The notes beneath the pieces are model-generated. The model had not been told where the DNA came from. It did not search any database and saw nothing but the letters and a program-made list of their open reading frames with translations. A DNA stretch of 64,000 nt. Source: Sweltsa coloradensis. Lineage: Eukaryota; Arthropoda; Insecta; Plecoptera; Chloroperlidae. The stretch is from NCBI GenBank assembly GCA_024449915.1, contig JAMZAV010000070.1, forward strand, positions 642,001 to 706,000, in the 5' to 3' direction. This document shows, piece by piece, positions 32,125 to 45,249 of this stretch. Position 1 is the first letter of the stretch, and each line of letters opens with the position of its first letter. The translations under genes and the position numbers were made by a program.

Positions 32125-33300
32125 TGTTTCGTGATAAATAACCGTGGTCGATTTAAGACGACAAGGTTTTAGTCCAGCTGATGCTAGCTGAAAGAAGTTC
32201 TACAAATCGTTTCAACTGAAGTAGGTTGATATTTCATGACGTATGTATGTGATAAACAGAGCGGTATACTATAATATTAAACTCTTTCAACACAAGTTTT
32301 CTTCGCTTTGCTAAGCCCTCCTTCCTTACAAGTTACAAGGCACTTGAGTGAATCAGCCCCTAGAGTTTCCAAGCAGTTCAGTAACCGCTTCAGTTTAGAC
32401 ACAGGAATTCCAATAACTCTGCTATTTTCAAACAGATTTACCCCGAGCGCGCGGTCACGAACTTTGAGAATCCATGTATTATTATTTATTGGAGAAACGT
32501 ATTGAGTATGCGTGATTCGTGATCACGAAGGATGTGCAAATACTGTAATGCTTGAATTCGTGCTCTTGCTAGTTGTTGTCTCCATGTTGTTTAGTTTGAA
32601 AATAAATTAGTTGAATCAAACCGTCATTTAGACTTCAATCATTCATCCACACATACTCCATGCTTAATTGAAGCCCCAACCAATTATTGTCAAAACTTGT
32701 AATGATATATAAAATCGCAAATCAACTTGTGTAGTCTTTAAATTAACATAATTCATATTTTACGTGAGAAAAAGGGAGAAATAAAATTTAAAAAAATTAA
32801 ACTCAACTTAAACATTTAATTCAAAAGGAATACATAAACCCTTCCTTTCTCGATAAAACGTTTAGGTCACCTAATCACGATAATAATTCCAAAGTAACGA
32901 AGTTTATAATCTTAAGAGGGTTCACCACCCTTTTGACAGTTAGTAAATAGCGGTTTGCTCGGCCAAAAAGCATCCTACGTATATACAATTTTGCAAACTT
33001 GTCAATAAAGCATACATGGACGTTCTTACGGTCATAGATTTTCAAAATTTTGACTTGATCAGCCAGAAAAATTCACGAATATAGTCAATTTTGGACTTTT
33101 TAACAAAATTGAAATTCGTGAAATCTAAATTTATTCTTTATAAATTATTTCAAAACAAATTTTAGGAATGTGTTATTATAGAAACCGTTATTTCTAATTT
33201 CTTGAGATATGTTCAAAATTTCTAACAACTGTGATGTCATTCAGCCGAGCAAACAGAAAATTGCCTAAAACGCAGGTGGTGAACGCTCTTAAAACACAAT
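32125..33300. other. Intergenic, no gene seen
   Basis: AT-rich DNA; the 65-codon frame at 32308 has no support. Confidence 0.45.
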
Positions 33301-33321
33301 GCTTGCACCTCTTTCAACAAC

Positions 33322-33531
33322 GTGTCTAGGGTGGTTAAGACAAACATTCCACATATCACTAACAACGCTTGGCAATTCATTAATAACGTGTTGTCGTATG
33401 TTCTTATATCGCTTATAATGGTCGTGTTCTACTTGGTAATTGTAGTAATAGTTGGCGCAGTCTGTGGATCGTACCCCGGCAGCGGCTGTGGGAATTGCTT
33501 CCCCACAACGTCCATAAACCTACTTATATAG
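33322..33531 (+). CDS. Possible terminal exon with one membrane segment and a Cys-rich end
   Basis: After CAACGTGTCTAG the frame reads on for about 68 codons with a strong hydrophobic stretch (YVLISLIMVVFYLVIVVIVG) and a short end with four cysteines (CGSYPGSGCGNCFP). A stop (33529-33531) is followed by AATAAA near 33595. No upstream exon was found and there is no recognised family; it may be chance. Confidence 0.25.
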   Translation: MSRVVKTNIPHITNNAWQFINNVLSYVLISLIMVVFYLVIVVIVGAVCGSYPGSGCGNCFPTTSINLLI

Positions 33532-33685
33532 CCTCTGTAATTGTGCTAATTGTATTGTGTATTACATAAATTGTTACAAAGTGGCATGACTTGAATAAAA
33601 TGCATTTCCTAACAGATCTGAACCGGACCGAGTTTTGTAATGAAGAAGTCTTCGTATAAGTATGTAACGTTGCAATCTTTAGTAA

Positions 33686-34026
33686 GGCCATTCTGTACGG
33701 GGTCTTGCCACAATCATAACCAGCACGCTCAACGCAGAGCGCGAGGAGGTTACGGCCATTCTGTACGGGGTCTTGCCACAATCATAACCAGCACGCTCAA
33801 CGCAGAGCGCGAGGAGGTTACGGCCATTCTGTACGGGGTCTTGCCACAATCATAACCAGCACGCTCAACGCAGAGCGCGAGGAGGTTACGGCCATTCTGT
33901 ACGGGGTCTTGCCACAATCATAACCAGCACGCTCAACGCAGAGCGCGAGGAGGTTAAGGCCATTCTGTACGGGGTCTTGCCACAATCATAACCAGCACGC
34001 TCAACGCAGAGCGCGAGGAGGTTACG
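33686..34026 (+). repeat. Minisatellite, five copies of a 68-bp unit
   Basis: Units begin with GGCCATTCTGTACGGGGTCT at 33686, 33754, 33822, 33890 and 33958, almost identical (one C/A change before the fifth). The period is not a multiple of three, so the array is not a coding repeat, although each unit contains apparent open frames. Confidence 0.95.
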
Positions 34027-34232
34027 GTTATTATACAAACAACGTTTGGTCTAGCATTCAGTCGCCTAGTTGGTGGAGGTGCCGGGTTTGGTGCTATTCG
34101 CTTTTTGTGTGGTGATAACTCCAGACCCTGGCCACAAAGGTCACCAAAACCATTCTGTATCATCCTTGATGAATGGCAATGTAAACAAAAAATTCATTCC
34201 AATCGGTTGTCGTGTTCTGTTTAAATACAAAT

Positions 34233-34435
34233 GAAAAAATAAATTCGCATTTAGAGTCGACCCACTCAGTCACATAACTGATTTTCAGCGGGGACTTTAA
34301 ATTAAAGCAGAACCAACCAACCCTGTAGGCACCGACGCCTTCGACGAGCGAACCAACTAGAGACCGGTATTTGAAATAGGAATCCCGACCAGACAAGCTG
34401 GACACGATTCTACCCAAATTCAACAACACTAATTC
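34233..34435 (-). repeat. SINE family 1 fragment, diverged
   Basis: Tail and 3' body are present (GCATTTAGAGTCGACCCACT, CTGATTTTCAGCGGGGACTT, CCAACCCTGTAGGCACCGAC on the plus strand). The tRNA-like head is missing. Confidence 0.7.
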
Positions 34436-37400
34436 GAAAACCGGTTTTTACGGACAGACGGATTGATAGAAAAGTGATGCATAACTTCTATACGCATGTA
34501 GTTTATTTGTTTTCGTGTTCATTTTTAAATAGGTGTTATGATCAGGCGCTGGCTTTATTTTTATGTACAAGGCTTACTTATATATCAAGGCGATTAAGAA
34601 ACGAGACGTTTTTGTAAATCCAGACACTCAAGTGGATAATAATTATCAATGGAGAAACTCATTAATCTGTGTGACAAACATTGCGGTTGTGGTTTGTCCC
34701 CACAGACCTTTAATTTTGCAGGTGTGTTTTAGCTGAAAGCTTCAACTTAGCCAAACCTAGACTGTCAGACACGTTATTTAGTACGGGCGATTATTCTGAA
34801 GCGTGCAGTCGCGCAATTTGTAACTGCTGTTCTCACAGAGATATTTGTGTTGGCAATACGAGTGAGATACGTCTGTCTGCGAGTAGAGAGTGTAGCTCGT
34901 AGACAACGCTTTCTCTACACAGTCTACACACACAACATTCGTGAAAGATTTTTAGGCTTTATGACCATTAACATTGTTTTTTAACTAAAAAGCTTTGGCG
35001 TGCTGGAATCATTCGGTTGTGTTCTTCGAACTCATTAAATTAATATTTAATTAAAATAAATAATTACAACACAAATTATTAATGATAATGAAGCGATGAA
35101 AGAGAATTGAAAGGAAAGAGAAAGATTTAAGATAATTCGAAAGATGGAAAGATGTTGAGGCATCCATAGTGAAAATTTCCAGAAGGTGTTTGTTTTTATG
35201 ATAGAAATAAGATGTAAAGATTGTAAAGTGTTGATATTTTTGACACTGCAATAGACTGTTATTTTTTAGGTAGGGCCTACTTACCACCATGTCTAAAACA
35301 TATTTGTAAGGTGAAATACAAATTAAATTAAACCGGATGCCCAACTCTTGCAAATAAACTAGCTTTACAAACATATGCAAATATTATTCATCAACAGACG
35401 GACGGACATAAAATAAGTAAAACACACCATATACTACAAATTCATAAAATCCTGATTTAAGTGCTAGAATCTAGATAATAAAGATCTCGAACTTTATTGC
35501 GGACGTATAGAAATAACTAACAACATACGAAATGCTCCATCATAATAATTGTTGACAAGCAGGAATAAGAAACTCTGTGATTGATGTTGCTGTCCCACTA
35601 TGTCACAACGTTGAGAGGCCTTTGGAAGAACAACTAACAAATACAGCTTTTTAAAGGAAATACGAAAACAAAAAAAGTTACCGACGATACCATTAATTAT
35701 ATCAGCGAAAGATACGATTCCAAGATCTATTAACAAATAAATCTTCAACCCCACATAGACATAGTTTAGTTTTTTAATGCTTTAACTAAGAATAATGAAT
35801 ACTTGGAGACAGCTTCCATCCTAACGTGGTTGCCATGGTTTTCCACAGAGCTAAGAACGAATGTTAGAATGGCAACCAAAAATCGACGTCGAGATTGAAA
35901 GAAAGGCGCAAACAATGATGAAAATTACTTATTAAACAGTGAGAAGAGAACGAACATTGTTGTGCTTAAATGATTAATTTTGCTAAATAGGGTAGCTCTT
36001 ATGTCATTAATTTAACAGTAAATGCTTGACATTTATGTCCGTAGGCTTATATTAAGTAAATATAATTTGTGTAGGCCTAATATGCACGTAATAATAATTT
36101 GTGTCAATATATCATTACATAATGTCTTGTAACAGAAGGAAGTCAAAGACTAGGTCTATATCAATACAACTAAAATTTTAAAAGTAAAGTCTGACTTCTT
36201 ACGAAGACTCGATGCTACGTTGAATCGTCAGGGAAAATAAAGTAAATTGGTATAGTGAAATTAACCATTATATTGTTTTATACGTATATACGTTTAAAGA
36301 TTTATAGGTGGATTGCTTAGATATCAGTTGAAATTACGATTTTCTCATTTCTTCCCGCTGTGTGAGCTTGAGCTCTTAAATAAGTGAGATTCCAATCTCA
36401 TTTGATGTAGTAAATCGCGCGCTCCCCGAAGCCATAAAGTGGGGCTTTGTGCTAAGTGCGGAATGTTCGGTCACCGGGATCGTACATAACCGAAGAATGT
36501 ATGTGCACCAGCATTTCAAAATCCCTTGCAATGATGTCGGTTTTTCATTGGCGCTCGGTCGCGAATGAAAAGGATTATATCAGGTAGAGTGGACAAACTA
36601 GCTTGGGTTTGACTTAAAGATCCGGTTCCAGCAAACAAAATCCAGTTTGGAACCGGTTCTTGAAAACTTTCCAAATATTATGTATTAACGACCATCGGAA
36701 AAACATATTTCGATGCAACGAAGGGCGACTTAGCAATGAGAGTAGGGCCTACTTACTGTCATAAAGTATTGCCTGGTACCACCTTGGGGTCACATAGGGT
36801 GATAAACTACTGACTGTAGCATGGCAGCAATCCACTCTCATTATTTATCTGGTGAGGTGACGCTAAATCACCGTCAAACAGTCCTAGATCGCGTCCAACG
36901 TACGGTCACTCACTCCTCTACACACTGCCCCCCAATGTATTTCACCTTCTTCATCGCGACATCCAGATCCCTATGGTAAACGAAAACATAACCAATCTTC
37001 CCGCTCGTTCTTCAAATCTCTACCATCAAACACCAACCCTGAAGTCCGCCAAGGACTTTTCCACCCCTTTCAGTAATTTATTCGCAACCGCCCCATGGTC
37101 AGTGTTACGACTTACTCCAAACTAATCCACACAAAGCACAAACATACACTTGGGGTAGAACTCTCGCTGCTTTGCAAGGTTGGTCATCATTGGTGGTCAA
37201 AAACAGAGGGGGGGGATCTAGGGGTTGACCCTATACATAACCGAAAAGACAAGTAAAATGGTTTTCTAAGAGGCACAGTGGCATAAATACCACTGGGTCT
37301 GATATCGTCTATGTTCGATATTACGAAACAAAGACATAATAAAAATAATGTGTTAGTGTTTTGTCAGCTTAGGAAGATCAACCCTTCAGAAGACTATTTA

Positions 37401-37835
37401 GCAGGTGTGTCTATAATCCCCCTTACTTAACTAGTTCCGAGGTTGTCTGTTAGAGATGCCTTTATTTTGTGCCCTGTGACACTGATTTCAAGTTAGATGG
37501 TGGTGATTTTGTTGCTTAACGGTCTCATAGTAATGCACTTAAGGCTACTCGAGACAATGAGTGGTGATAATGATAAGAGAAACTAGTTCGCACTGTGGCT
37601 TGCAGGTGACTCACAACACAGGCAGCTACCTAGCAGTAGCTAGTACAGGTAGCGTGAGACAAATATAGACCCGTTTTGTAGGCCTAACATTCTATCAGGT
37701 TCGTGATATAAGCGAGGAAGAACCTGTTCCACGTGTAAATCCTAATAGTCACTCACTGACGGGATGGCACATCGCTTGCGCGTGATCCTCTTATCAGTGT
37801 TGGGTAGAGACTTTTCAGAAAGAACACGTTCCTCT
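34436..37835. other. Intergenic, no gene seen
   Basis: Open stretches at 35051-35380 and 35494-35754 (-) are AT-driven and lack splice or codon support. A G-run lies near 37207. No repeat was identified. Confidence 0.45.
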
Positions 37836-37839
37836 TTAA

Positions 37840-38160
37840 GATCATGATTTTTAGGACTTTACTCAAAATAAAGGTTAATCAACCTCCTTCATCAGGTTAT
37901 TAATGTCAGTTGAAACCGTTTTGTGAATTTTATAATTTCTTTTACTGGTTTTTAATAACAACTACAACCATATTTTATTGTTATGTTTTTTTGGTGCATT
38001 TTGTTTTGTTTAGATGGCATTGATTGTTTTAAAGCCCATTCTGTTTTCATGTTTTTTTCAACTGTCATTAAAAACCTGATGAAGTAGGTTGATTAACCTT
38101 TGAAATATCGTAATCTTTGTTTTATTTTGAGTAGGTAGTGTAGTCCTAAAAATCATGATC
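37840..38160. mobile_element. TTAA-flanked MITE
   Basis: TTAA occurs at 37836-37839 and 38161-38164. The terminal repeats are GATCATGATTTTTAGGACT and its exact inverse, followed by imperfectly inverted ACTCAAAATAAAGGTTAATC and CTTCATCAGGTT segments. A non-coding middle of about 150 bp follows the piggyBac-like MITE pattern. Confidence 0.8.
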
Positions 38161-38164
38161 TTAA

Positions 38165-39049
38165 ACCTAACCTACTCTAAAATTGTTTCATCATTGTAAT
38201 AACGTTCCTCATTAGTTACAGGAATTTTGGATGAAAAAGTTACATAAATATGGGTTACTTCGAAAATGTTGTCAAAAGTTCCTTTCACTCTTAGAGGTAT
38301 TAAAACCCGCCTAACCAGTACATTTGAAAACTGTTTAAGCTAAGAATATCAAACTCCGCGATAATGTAGGTCAAAAATCGCGATTTAAATCCCATCATTT
38401 CTCTGCGAAAGAAAACTTTTTTCACTTCAGGAACTCAAAAGTTCACTTTTAGAACTGCATTGTTTGCGTGAGCTTAAGCCAACACTGCTTCTATACATAC
38501 AAGAGATTGTGACTTCGATTCCTAATAATATCAACAACATAGAGTCAAGAGGTATTTTCGAGGGTATGTTGAACCATACCATACCAACCATACCAACCAT
38601 GTTGTAAAAAGAACTCAACCATGGGTAATCACGATAAATATAGAAAGAAAATAGCTTATACTTTTTCAGTAAACTAAAGGTCACACGAGGAAGCAAGTTG
38701 GGTGCTGACATGAGATTTAGACACTCGGTGCTGCATGTTCGAATGCGCTTTTCAGCGGAACCCAAGCATGAGCGTGACGTTTGTGTGGCACCTGCTTCAT
38801 GTTATTCTAGCCTGATAGCCACGCTCAACGAATTGTGAGGTCACAATTTCCAATACCAACTTACTAGCTCAAGTATCATTATAATGCCACTTTGAAACAG
38901 ATGCGGGTGGACTAGCGGTTAGGTTGGTAGCTTGCCAAGGGAAGTTGCTTGGTTGTGAAAACAGTAGACTTTTTAAAAGAGGTATTCATACACCCATTTA
39001 ACCCCAAAAAATATTTCATACAGGCTAATTAGTTATAAAAAACTGTATT
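38165..39049. other. Intergenic, no gene seen
   Basis: A 112-codon minus frame (38427-38765) has no homology that I recognise and contains a TACCATACCAACCATACC-type simple repeat. Confidence 0.4.
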
Positions 39050-39600
39050 TTTTAATATTGGATTTTTTATGACCCACGAAATATTTGGTAAACTTTTCCC
39101 TTTTCGAGCAAGGTATACCAGCGGCGAAATTCTCCCATAAGAAATAACAACACAGCAATCTTTATGCCCCGTGACCATGGAGGATTTTGGTTAAGAAAAT
39201 ATTGGCCATTATTGCCTCATGTCTTATCTGTACATACACTACGTTTTGATTTTTGTGGACAAGTGCTTCGGTCAAAATGTGATTTTTGAATACTAATACG
39301 GGATGTTATGTCGGGGTGCATTTAAGTGTGTTTTAGTTCATATTTGTACCCCGTTTTAAAAGATAAATTTTATAGGAATATTTTAGATATGTCCTAATGT
39401 ATTGTAGTATCTATACAAAAAGTAAGCTCGCTAAAGCAGATTTAAAAATTCGACTAAATCGTCAGGTCGTCGGTTCGATACCAGCTACCGGCAGTCCTGA
39501 CTAAAAGATTTTTCCAATGTTTTCTTTAGTCATAGGTGAATGCTGGTATTGAGATCTTTGGGCATTCCTTCCACCCTACCCGACTTGAACTAGGCACCTC
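39050..39600 (+). repeat. Dispersed repeat copy and SINE family 2 fragment
   Basis: 39050-39400 matches 3858-4118 (TCTCCCATAAGAAATAACAA, GCTTCGGTCAAAATGTGATT). 39440-39600 is SINE family 2 on the plus strand: CGTCGGTTCGATACCAGCTA, then CAGTCCTGACTAAAAGATTT and TTTAGTCATAGGTGAATGCT. Confidence 0.5.
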
Positions 39601-41030
39601 AATAAGGTCACACGTGGTAAGACTTTAACCTCGTTTTACCGTAAAACTGAAGTGTACCCTACAGATATTTTAGGCTAAACCCGAACAATTTCTCATCCGG
39701 AAAATGAGTCGCGTTCTCTTATATTAATCACTTTGTGTCAGTTAACTTTAGTTACTGTTGATAGTTTTCTGACAGCGCAGTTGTCAACACGTCCGAGATT
39801 CAAGGAGAATATATGAGTATTGAGACACCTGACATAAATTTATTTTTAAAGAAATGGGTGGATTAAAACTTCACTCAGTTAACACTGACACTTCGAGTTA
39901 TACTTGATAAAAGTTTTCATTTCACGATTATTAAGTCTTTTTTTCACATATAATCATCATTAGGATTGTCAACCAGGTAGTTTACGGTAGCTATTTGACC
40001 AGATCCGTGAAAGGTTTTGCCGTTTTTCCCGTAAAGTATTCTTAAAATAAAAAATATTATTTAAAAAATGTCAATTGAATAACTTTACGGTCCTCGCGTT
40101 TGTCACGTGTTACTAACACTAACAGTGTCGACTATCCGCGAACAACTGTCCACTATCTACCATTCCCAACAGAAGTAATTCATATTTCGACAATATTAAC
40201 TATATAACTTTGGTATAGAAGAACACAATTAAGTTGGGAACATCAATTAATTGCATTTGCCAATACTATTTAAGAAATTACTTTGAGTCACTAAACGTGC
40301 TCTTTAACTTTCAAAAGAATGTGGCTTCAAGGATTTTATCTTCGGCGGACGGGACTTTGCTCCAGACTCCTTCCAACGCACATAAAATAATTTAATGGGC
40401 CTTCGTACAAGTCCACGGAGCAACGTTGATGTCTTTCGTCGGTCGTTGGCCAATCACACTTCGGAATGACGGGGGGTTCTATAGTTCTAGGCTGTGATGA
40501 CCACAATCACCGACGTAAAATCGTCGACTTTGAACAAGTTTACCGAGCCAGAGTAATTGGCACCACTGGTCCCCAGCAACACACGATTTGTTTCGTCCGA
40601 TGTGGGATTAATTTCAGCTCTACCCGGTGCGTACGACCAACTTCACGTGACAAACTAGGTGATTAGGTTGTTAAGGCTACGTTGCATAGCTTATCAAGAA
40701 CTTCCGATCTACGAGTGCAGTTCACACAACTTACTTAAGAGTTTCAACTACACACAGACCCAAGACGCTAATGTGAGCTCGTTTTTGCACTTGTGAACAA
40801 AGAACAATTACCAAAGTTAGAGTTGGGAAAGTCTGCTGAGGACAAGTAAATTAACAAGCGACAAATTCGTGTGTGCACTCATCATAGGATTTCAGGTTAT
40901 CCAACTATGTAAATCACAAGCCACATGTTGTTAAATACATGTGTTGTCTAGACTTAAGGTAAAATGGTGAAAGAGAATGGCCATGGGCTGTTAGTAAAAC
41001 TCAGTCCCTAATTCAGAAGTGAAAAAGGTA
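39601..41030. other. Intergenic, no gene seen
   Basis: No supported feature; the frame at 40466 lacks exon signals. Confidence 0.45.
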
Positions 41031-41032
41031 GC

Positions 41033-41104
41033 GTCTCGGTGGTCTAGTTGACTAAGGCGCCTACGTAGAAAGTGGGAGACCCGGGTTCGAACCCCGGTCG
41101 GGAT
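41033..41104 (+). tRNA. tRNA-like sequence with anticodon AGA, probably a tRNA-derived relic
   Basis: All four arms can be drawn: acceptor GTCTCGG with TCGGGAT (three G-T pairs), D arm GTCT/AGGC, anticodon stem CCTAC/GTGGG with loop GTAGAAA, and a perfect T arm CCGGG/CCCGG with loop TTCGAAC. A box (TGGTCTAGTTG) and B box (GGTTCGAACCC) are good. Anticodon AGA would be serine, but the long variable arm of tRNA-Ser is missing, so it is more likely a SINE head or pseudogene than a working tRNA. Confidence 0.4.
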
Positions 41105-41445
41105 GGATTTTTTAATTGATGGAAATATTAACTCAGTCCCTAACATTCGCGCTGAAGAAAACATTGGTAAAAACTTTCATTGTTTGCGGGGAACGAACCC
41201 GTGGCCCGCGGAAAGCGATTCTCGCGCGTCAAGCACGAGTGTGTACTCACTGGTTGAGCGTCCTATCGTTGGATCCTGTTGTCGAGGTGGTCGTTCCTCC
41301 GTCGTGATGTCGCCTCTCTTTCTGCACTATTCCCATCAGCTTCATCCAAGGGTTGTTGGCCGCGTGCCCCCCCATCCCCCCTGATTGCCACATCACACAT
41401 CAACACTGCACAACACTACACTCGTCACCTTGCCGGATACATCAG

Positions 41446-41551
41446 TTGCTCGCTTGTTGAAGGCGGTCGGTGCACGACTGACGACTCGACGCCCGCCGCC
41501 GCGTGGAGCCGACACACGCAGCACGGCTACGAGCTCCGAGGCAACAAGGCG
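41446..41551 (+). CDS. Possible internal coding exon in CpG-rich DNA
   Basis: Between acceptor GGATACATCAG and donor AAGGCG|GTGAGA a GC-rich frame reads CSLVEGGRCTTDD, then STPAAAWSRH, and ends LRGNKA. The boundary signals and third-position GC suggest coding DNA, but no partner exon or family is recognised. Confidence 0.25.
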
Positions 41552-41701
41552 GTGAGATACTGACGTCGCGCAGCGCGGCGGCACTCAACACAACTACGCG
41601 GGCCAAAGAACGCAAGGGGTAGAAATGTCAACAAAAACCTTCAGTTTTAATATTTTTTATGTTTCTCAATTTTATTAATCGGGAAACACTCCCGTAGGTG
41701 T

Positions 41702-41790
41702 AATTGATTTTATAGAAATCAATCCACTAATTAAATACCCCGCTGGGACGGATTTTTTTAATTTGTGGATTGATTTCTATAAAAAAAAAG
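41702..41790. repeat. Inverted repeat with ~25-bp arms
   Basis: TTTTATAGAAATCAATCCAC (41710) is repeated inverted as GTGGATTGATTTCTATAAAA (41764), with a loop of about 35 bases. It is probably one end or the whole of a small MITE. Confidence 0.7.
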
Positions 41791-42029
41791 TCCTGTTATT
41801 AAAGGATTGAACGATACTCTCAAGAATAAATTATTTTTGTACGATATATTCTAGCTAAAATAAATTTCCAGCCCCTACCCCTACCACAAAAACTCAAGTT
41901 TGTCAGCCCCTGTCTGCCCCATCTACCCTAGTTTTGCAGTTATATTAGAATATTTTCTCGTGGGAAGTCTTTCCAGAGTGCAATTCATTCTTCAGGAGTC
42001 TAGCTAGGTATTTTGAGAATAGGATTGTA

Positions 42030-42190
42030 AAGGGATGTCCGAGGACTCAAACCCTTTCATTCGCATTAACGACTGAGTGAAACCTCGGAAAAAACTTCAG
42101 TCAGGATTGTCGGTCTCGGCGGGATTTGAACCCGGGACCTCCTGAATCAGATTCGCGCGCTTAACGCTCGAGCTAACACTATCGGTGGTT
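42030..42190 (-). repeat. SINE family 2 copy
   Basis: Minus strand: head GTTAGCTCGAGCG, ..CTGATTCAGGAGGTCCCGGG, TTCAAATCCCGCCGAGACCG, then GACTGAAGTTTTTTCCGAGG and CGTTAATGCGAATGAAAGGG. It carries A-like and B box sequences and the family tail. Confidence 0.65.
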
Positions 42191-42589
42191 TTGCAGTTTC
42201 ATGTCGGTAGTTGATCGAAAATCACAGTAAAACCATTGAAAACCGCTTCGTTCTGCGCAATGGAACGAAACTATAACTTAACAGTAAAACAGTAATATAC
42301 GAAAGTTAACGCCCATGTCGGCTGCAAAGGAGAGGGTGGTTTTGTTTTTCAGACGATCGATCGCTTAATTTAATAGTTGGCATTTCTTAGGAATTCGTTA
42401 ACTAAATTAGGAAAAGGAGAGGGCGCAGAAAAAAAAGTTTGTAGTCGAATGTTGATACAGCTGATTATTCTACCATTGCATCCAACGTTTGTATTTTGTT
42501 ATTTATTATTATTTATTCACAAATCGAAAACAGAGCATTTAGGTACATAAGTGTTAAAGAGGCCTGAGTAACACTATAGTGATTAATTC

Positions 42590-42665
42590 CTACAACATCC
42601 CCCACTGAAAATCAGTTCTGTGACTGAGTGGGTAGACTCCAAACATGAATTAATTTTACTTATTT
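42590..42665 (+). repeat. SINE family 1 tail
   Basis: The tail signature CCCCCACTGAAAATCAGTTC, then GTGACTGAGTGGGTAGACTC and an AT-rich end, without the head. Confidence 0.65.
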
Positions 42666-44498
42666 ATTAACAATTATTCTTAATTTATGGAACTGGAATT
42701 TATGGATCCATGTCGACTCCAACACCATCAATGAACAAATTATAGCCAACCAGCGATCAGGAATTTAAAATATCAACCGCTGGTTGGCCGGTATACACCC
42801 GACGATGACAACATCCGCATCGTTACGGAAACACTTCCAAAGTTGACCTTTATCTTCATGTACCCGATCATATTGAAGCGGGAATCGAACCTAAACCTTC
42901 TGCTTTGTTATAAGGGAATTTCACATCTGAAACAACAAAAGTGTGTAAATCTGTACATCTAAAAAACATTAAATTTTATGGAAAACCAATATCGACACTT
43001 GATTCTTATAAAAAAACCATGATGGAATAATATTTTCTCCATTTCAAAATGTTTTCAATTGGTTATTATTTGCACAGGCGCGTAGGAACTCTTTTTGAGG
43101 GGGGGGGGGGGGGAGATGAGGTGTTTTGCTTGGCAGCATGTTTGATACAACCAGCCACAAGTCAGCACACCAAAATATACCGACTGACTGCAAATAGTTT
43201 TTTAGTTGAACGGCGAACTGGATGTTTAACATTTTTAAGTGGAGCTATTACTAGGAAAATGTGGTGGGGTCACAGGAAGAAGTGGGGGGGGGCAAATTCA
43301 TTCTCATAATACGCGACTGGATTTGCACCAATGTGTTGTCTTGCAAAGTATCGCCGTGCGTGTGAACACGTGACGTTATCACCGCGACGTGTTGCGTGGG
43401 TGCCTCACGCGCGCGACGCCGGGACGCTATGCTACCTGCACTGCACTCACCTGCCAGCCCCCCCCCCCCCCCAGCACTGTCAGTGTCGACACTGTCCCCG
43501 TCCGTTCATTAGGTCCATCGCATGCTGGCGTTGAGATATTGCAACGTGTTACACTATTTATCGCATGCCATTACCAACTGCGCAACGAGACCCGTTAGAA
43601 AGTTATTAAGTCTGAACTCGACAAAAGACCATCAGTTAAAACAATTTTGAGGTCAGAGTGTTTAATTATTGGAGCTGGAATGGGATCACAGTATCGTTGT
43701 TTTGCTAGAATGAAAATAATAGAAAAGACCAAACAGTAGTAGAACAGTGGATGGAATATTATAGTAGACCCAACGAAAGAATGCAGATAGCTCGGATTTT
43801 TTTCCCAACATAACAACTTTATCAACTGTATTCACGCTAGCTCAGCGTGGATCTTGCCCACGGAGGAACTCTGTGATCTAGCACAGATAATTTTTGCTTG
43901 TGTTGGTAAAAGATATTTCTCTTCCATACACAAAGGTGAGATTCCATTTAACGTGCATTCATTCTACCCCCACCACTACAAAGTATCTGCATTATTTCGT
44001 TGGAGCAAGTATATGTGTATCTCTTATGATTGGATTTGATTAAATAAGCCAATTCGGGTATTATTGTGAAGGTTTGATTTTATGAAAAACCTCCTGTCTG
44101 CTAAAAAATATATATATTCACCAGTCAAAATTATGTTTTATTCATTTCATTCATTTTGGTCATTTTTCAGATAAGAGTGAAAATTAAACATGATTACAAT
44201 TCTCTAGCTCAGGGCGAACATTTTTTAGTTTGAATAAACTAGGGCTACTTACCATTTCAGAAAATATATTAAAATAAAACATATTCTTGGGCATAAACGG
44301 TAGATTTAAAGTACTCCTGAAATCAAACTAGAGATTGTATCGAAACTATTCGAATAACTTTGATGTGGTGGTGCCGATTGAAATAGATGTGTGTACATAT
44401 ACTGTGCCCTCTCTACTCTAGCTGAGCTAGATAGGTCCTAGGTCATGTCAACTATCGGAATACCAGAAGATTCAACACCTCAGTGTTTGCTTGCAATT

Positions 44499-44502
<4 letters not shown>
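42666..44502. other. Intergenic with G- and C-runs, no secure gene
   Basis: A G-run (43099-43113) and a C-run (43460-43473) flank GC-rich DNA. Frames here include a long proline run made by the C-run and are not convincing exons. Confidence 0.4.

Positions 44503-44566
<64 letters not shown>
44503..44566 (+). repeat. (GA)n microsatellite
   Basis: Thirty-two uninterrupted GA units. Confidence 0.97.
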
Positions 44567-44568
<2 letters not shown>

Positions 44569-44609
44569 CTCACTATAGATATCAATAAATGTTGGATTCT
44601 TCATGGTTT

Positions 44610-44970
44610 CAGTGGGGTTTGACCATGCCCTACCTCAGATTGCAAAATCGATCTCAATTATTTATCTTATTTGGGTAAATTGTGATGAATTCTTTCCAGC
44701 TTATGACTGAAGTCGTTTCGGCCCCCCACCCCTAACCCCCTCCCCCTCCCTATTATTCACCACAGTGTATTTCTACGCAACCCAACCTTCCTATATGCCC
44801 ACACATAGACTGGAGACTACCTCAGATTGAAAAATCGATGACAAATTACTTATTTGGGAAAATTGTGATGAAGTTTTTTTTAGGTTCTACTTTATGACTA
44901 AGGAAGTCGTTTGCCACCCCCCCCCCCCCACACTCGACGTGTATTTCTACCCAACCCAATCTTGTTAGTA
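44610..44970 (+). repeat. Diverged ~190-bp tandem duplication
   Basis: CTACCTCAGATTGCAAAATC (44630) and CTACCTCAGATTGAAAAATC (44818) start two units that both continue with TTATTTGGG, AATTGTGATGAA, AAGTCGTTT, a C-run and GTGTATTTCTAC.CAACCCAA. Confidence 0.7.
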
Positions 44971-45249
44971 AAATCCCTCGAACCCGCTAAACTGCCCACG
45001 TGAAACCAAAACAACCTCAAACTCTCTCACGACTTCGAGCGATCGACTTTGCTAAGTCAGTTGCAGTACTCACATCAATCATGCTCAGGCAATAATTTAC
45101 TTTGACAAATTAAGTAATTTTCGCTTTTAAAAAATCGTGGTATAGGCTAACTCCACATTAAATCTAGTACATCAGAAAGATTGTAAGCCACGATTTATAT
45201 TCCAACACTTTCCAACTCTTAAAATAATCCCTTCATTGTCCTAATTAAA

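Noticed and set aside
33640..33855. Frame across the minisatellite
   Set aside because: The 68-bp period shifts frame each unit, so it cannot be a coding repeat.
38890..38960. tRNA-like GGTGGACTAGCGGTTAGG
   Set aside because: It resembles an A box, but no B box or foldable arms follow.
43331..43598. Pro-rich frames
   Set aside because: The proline run comes from a C homopolymer and no exon structure is visible.
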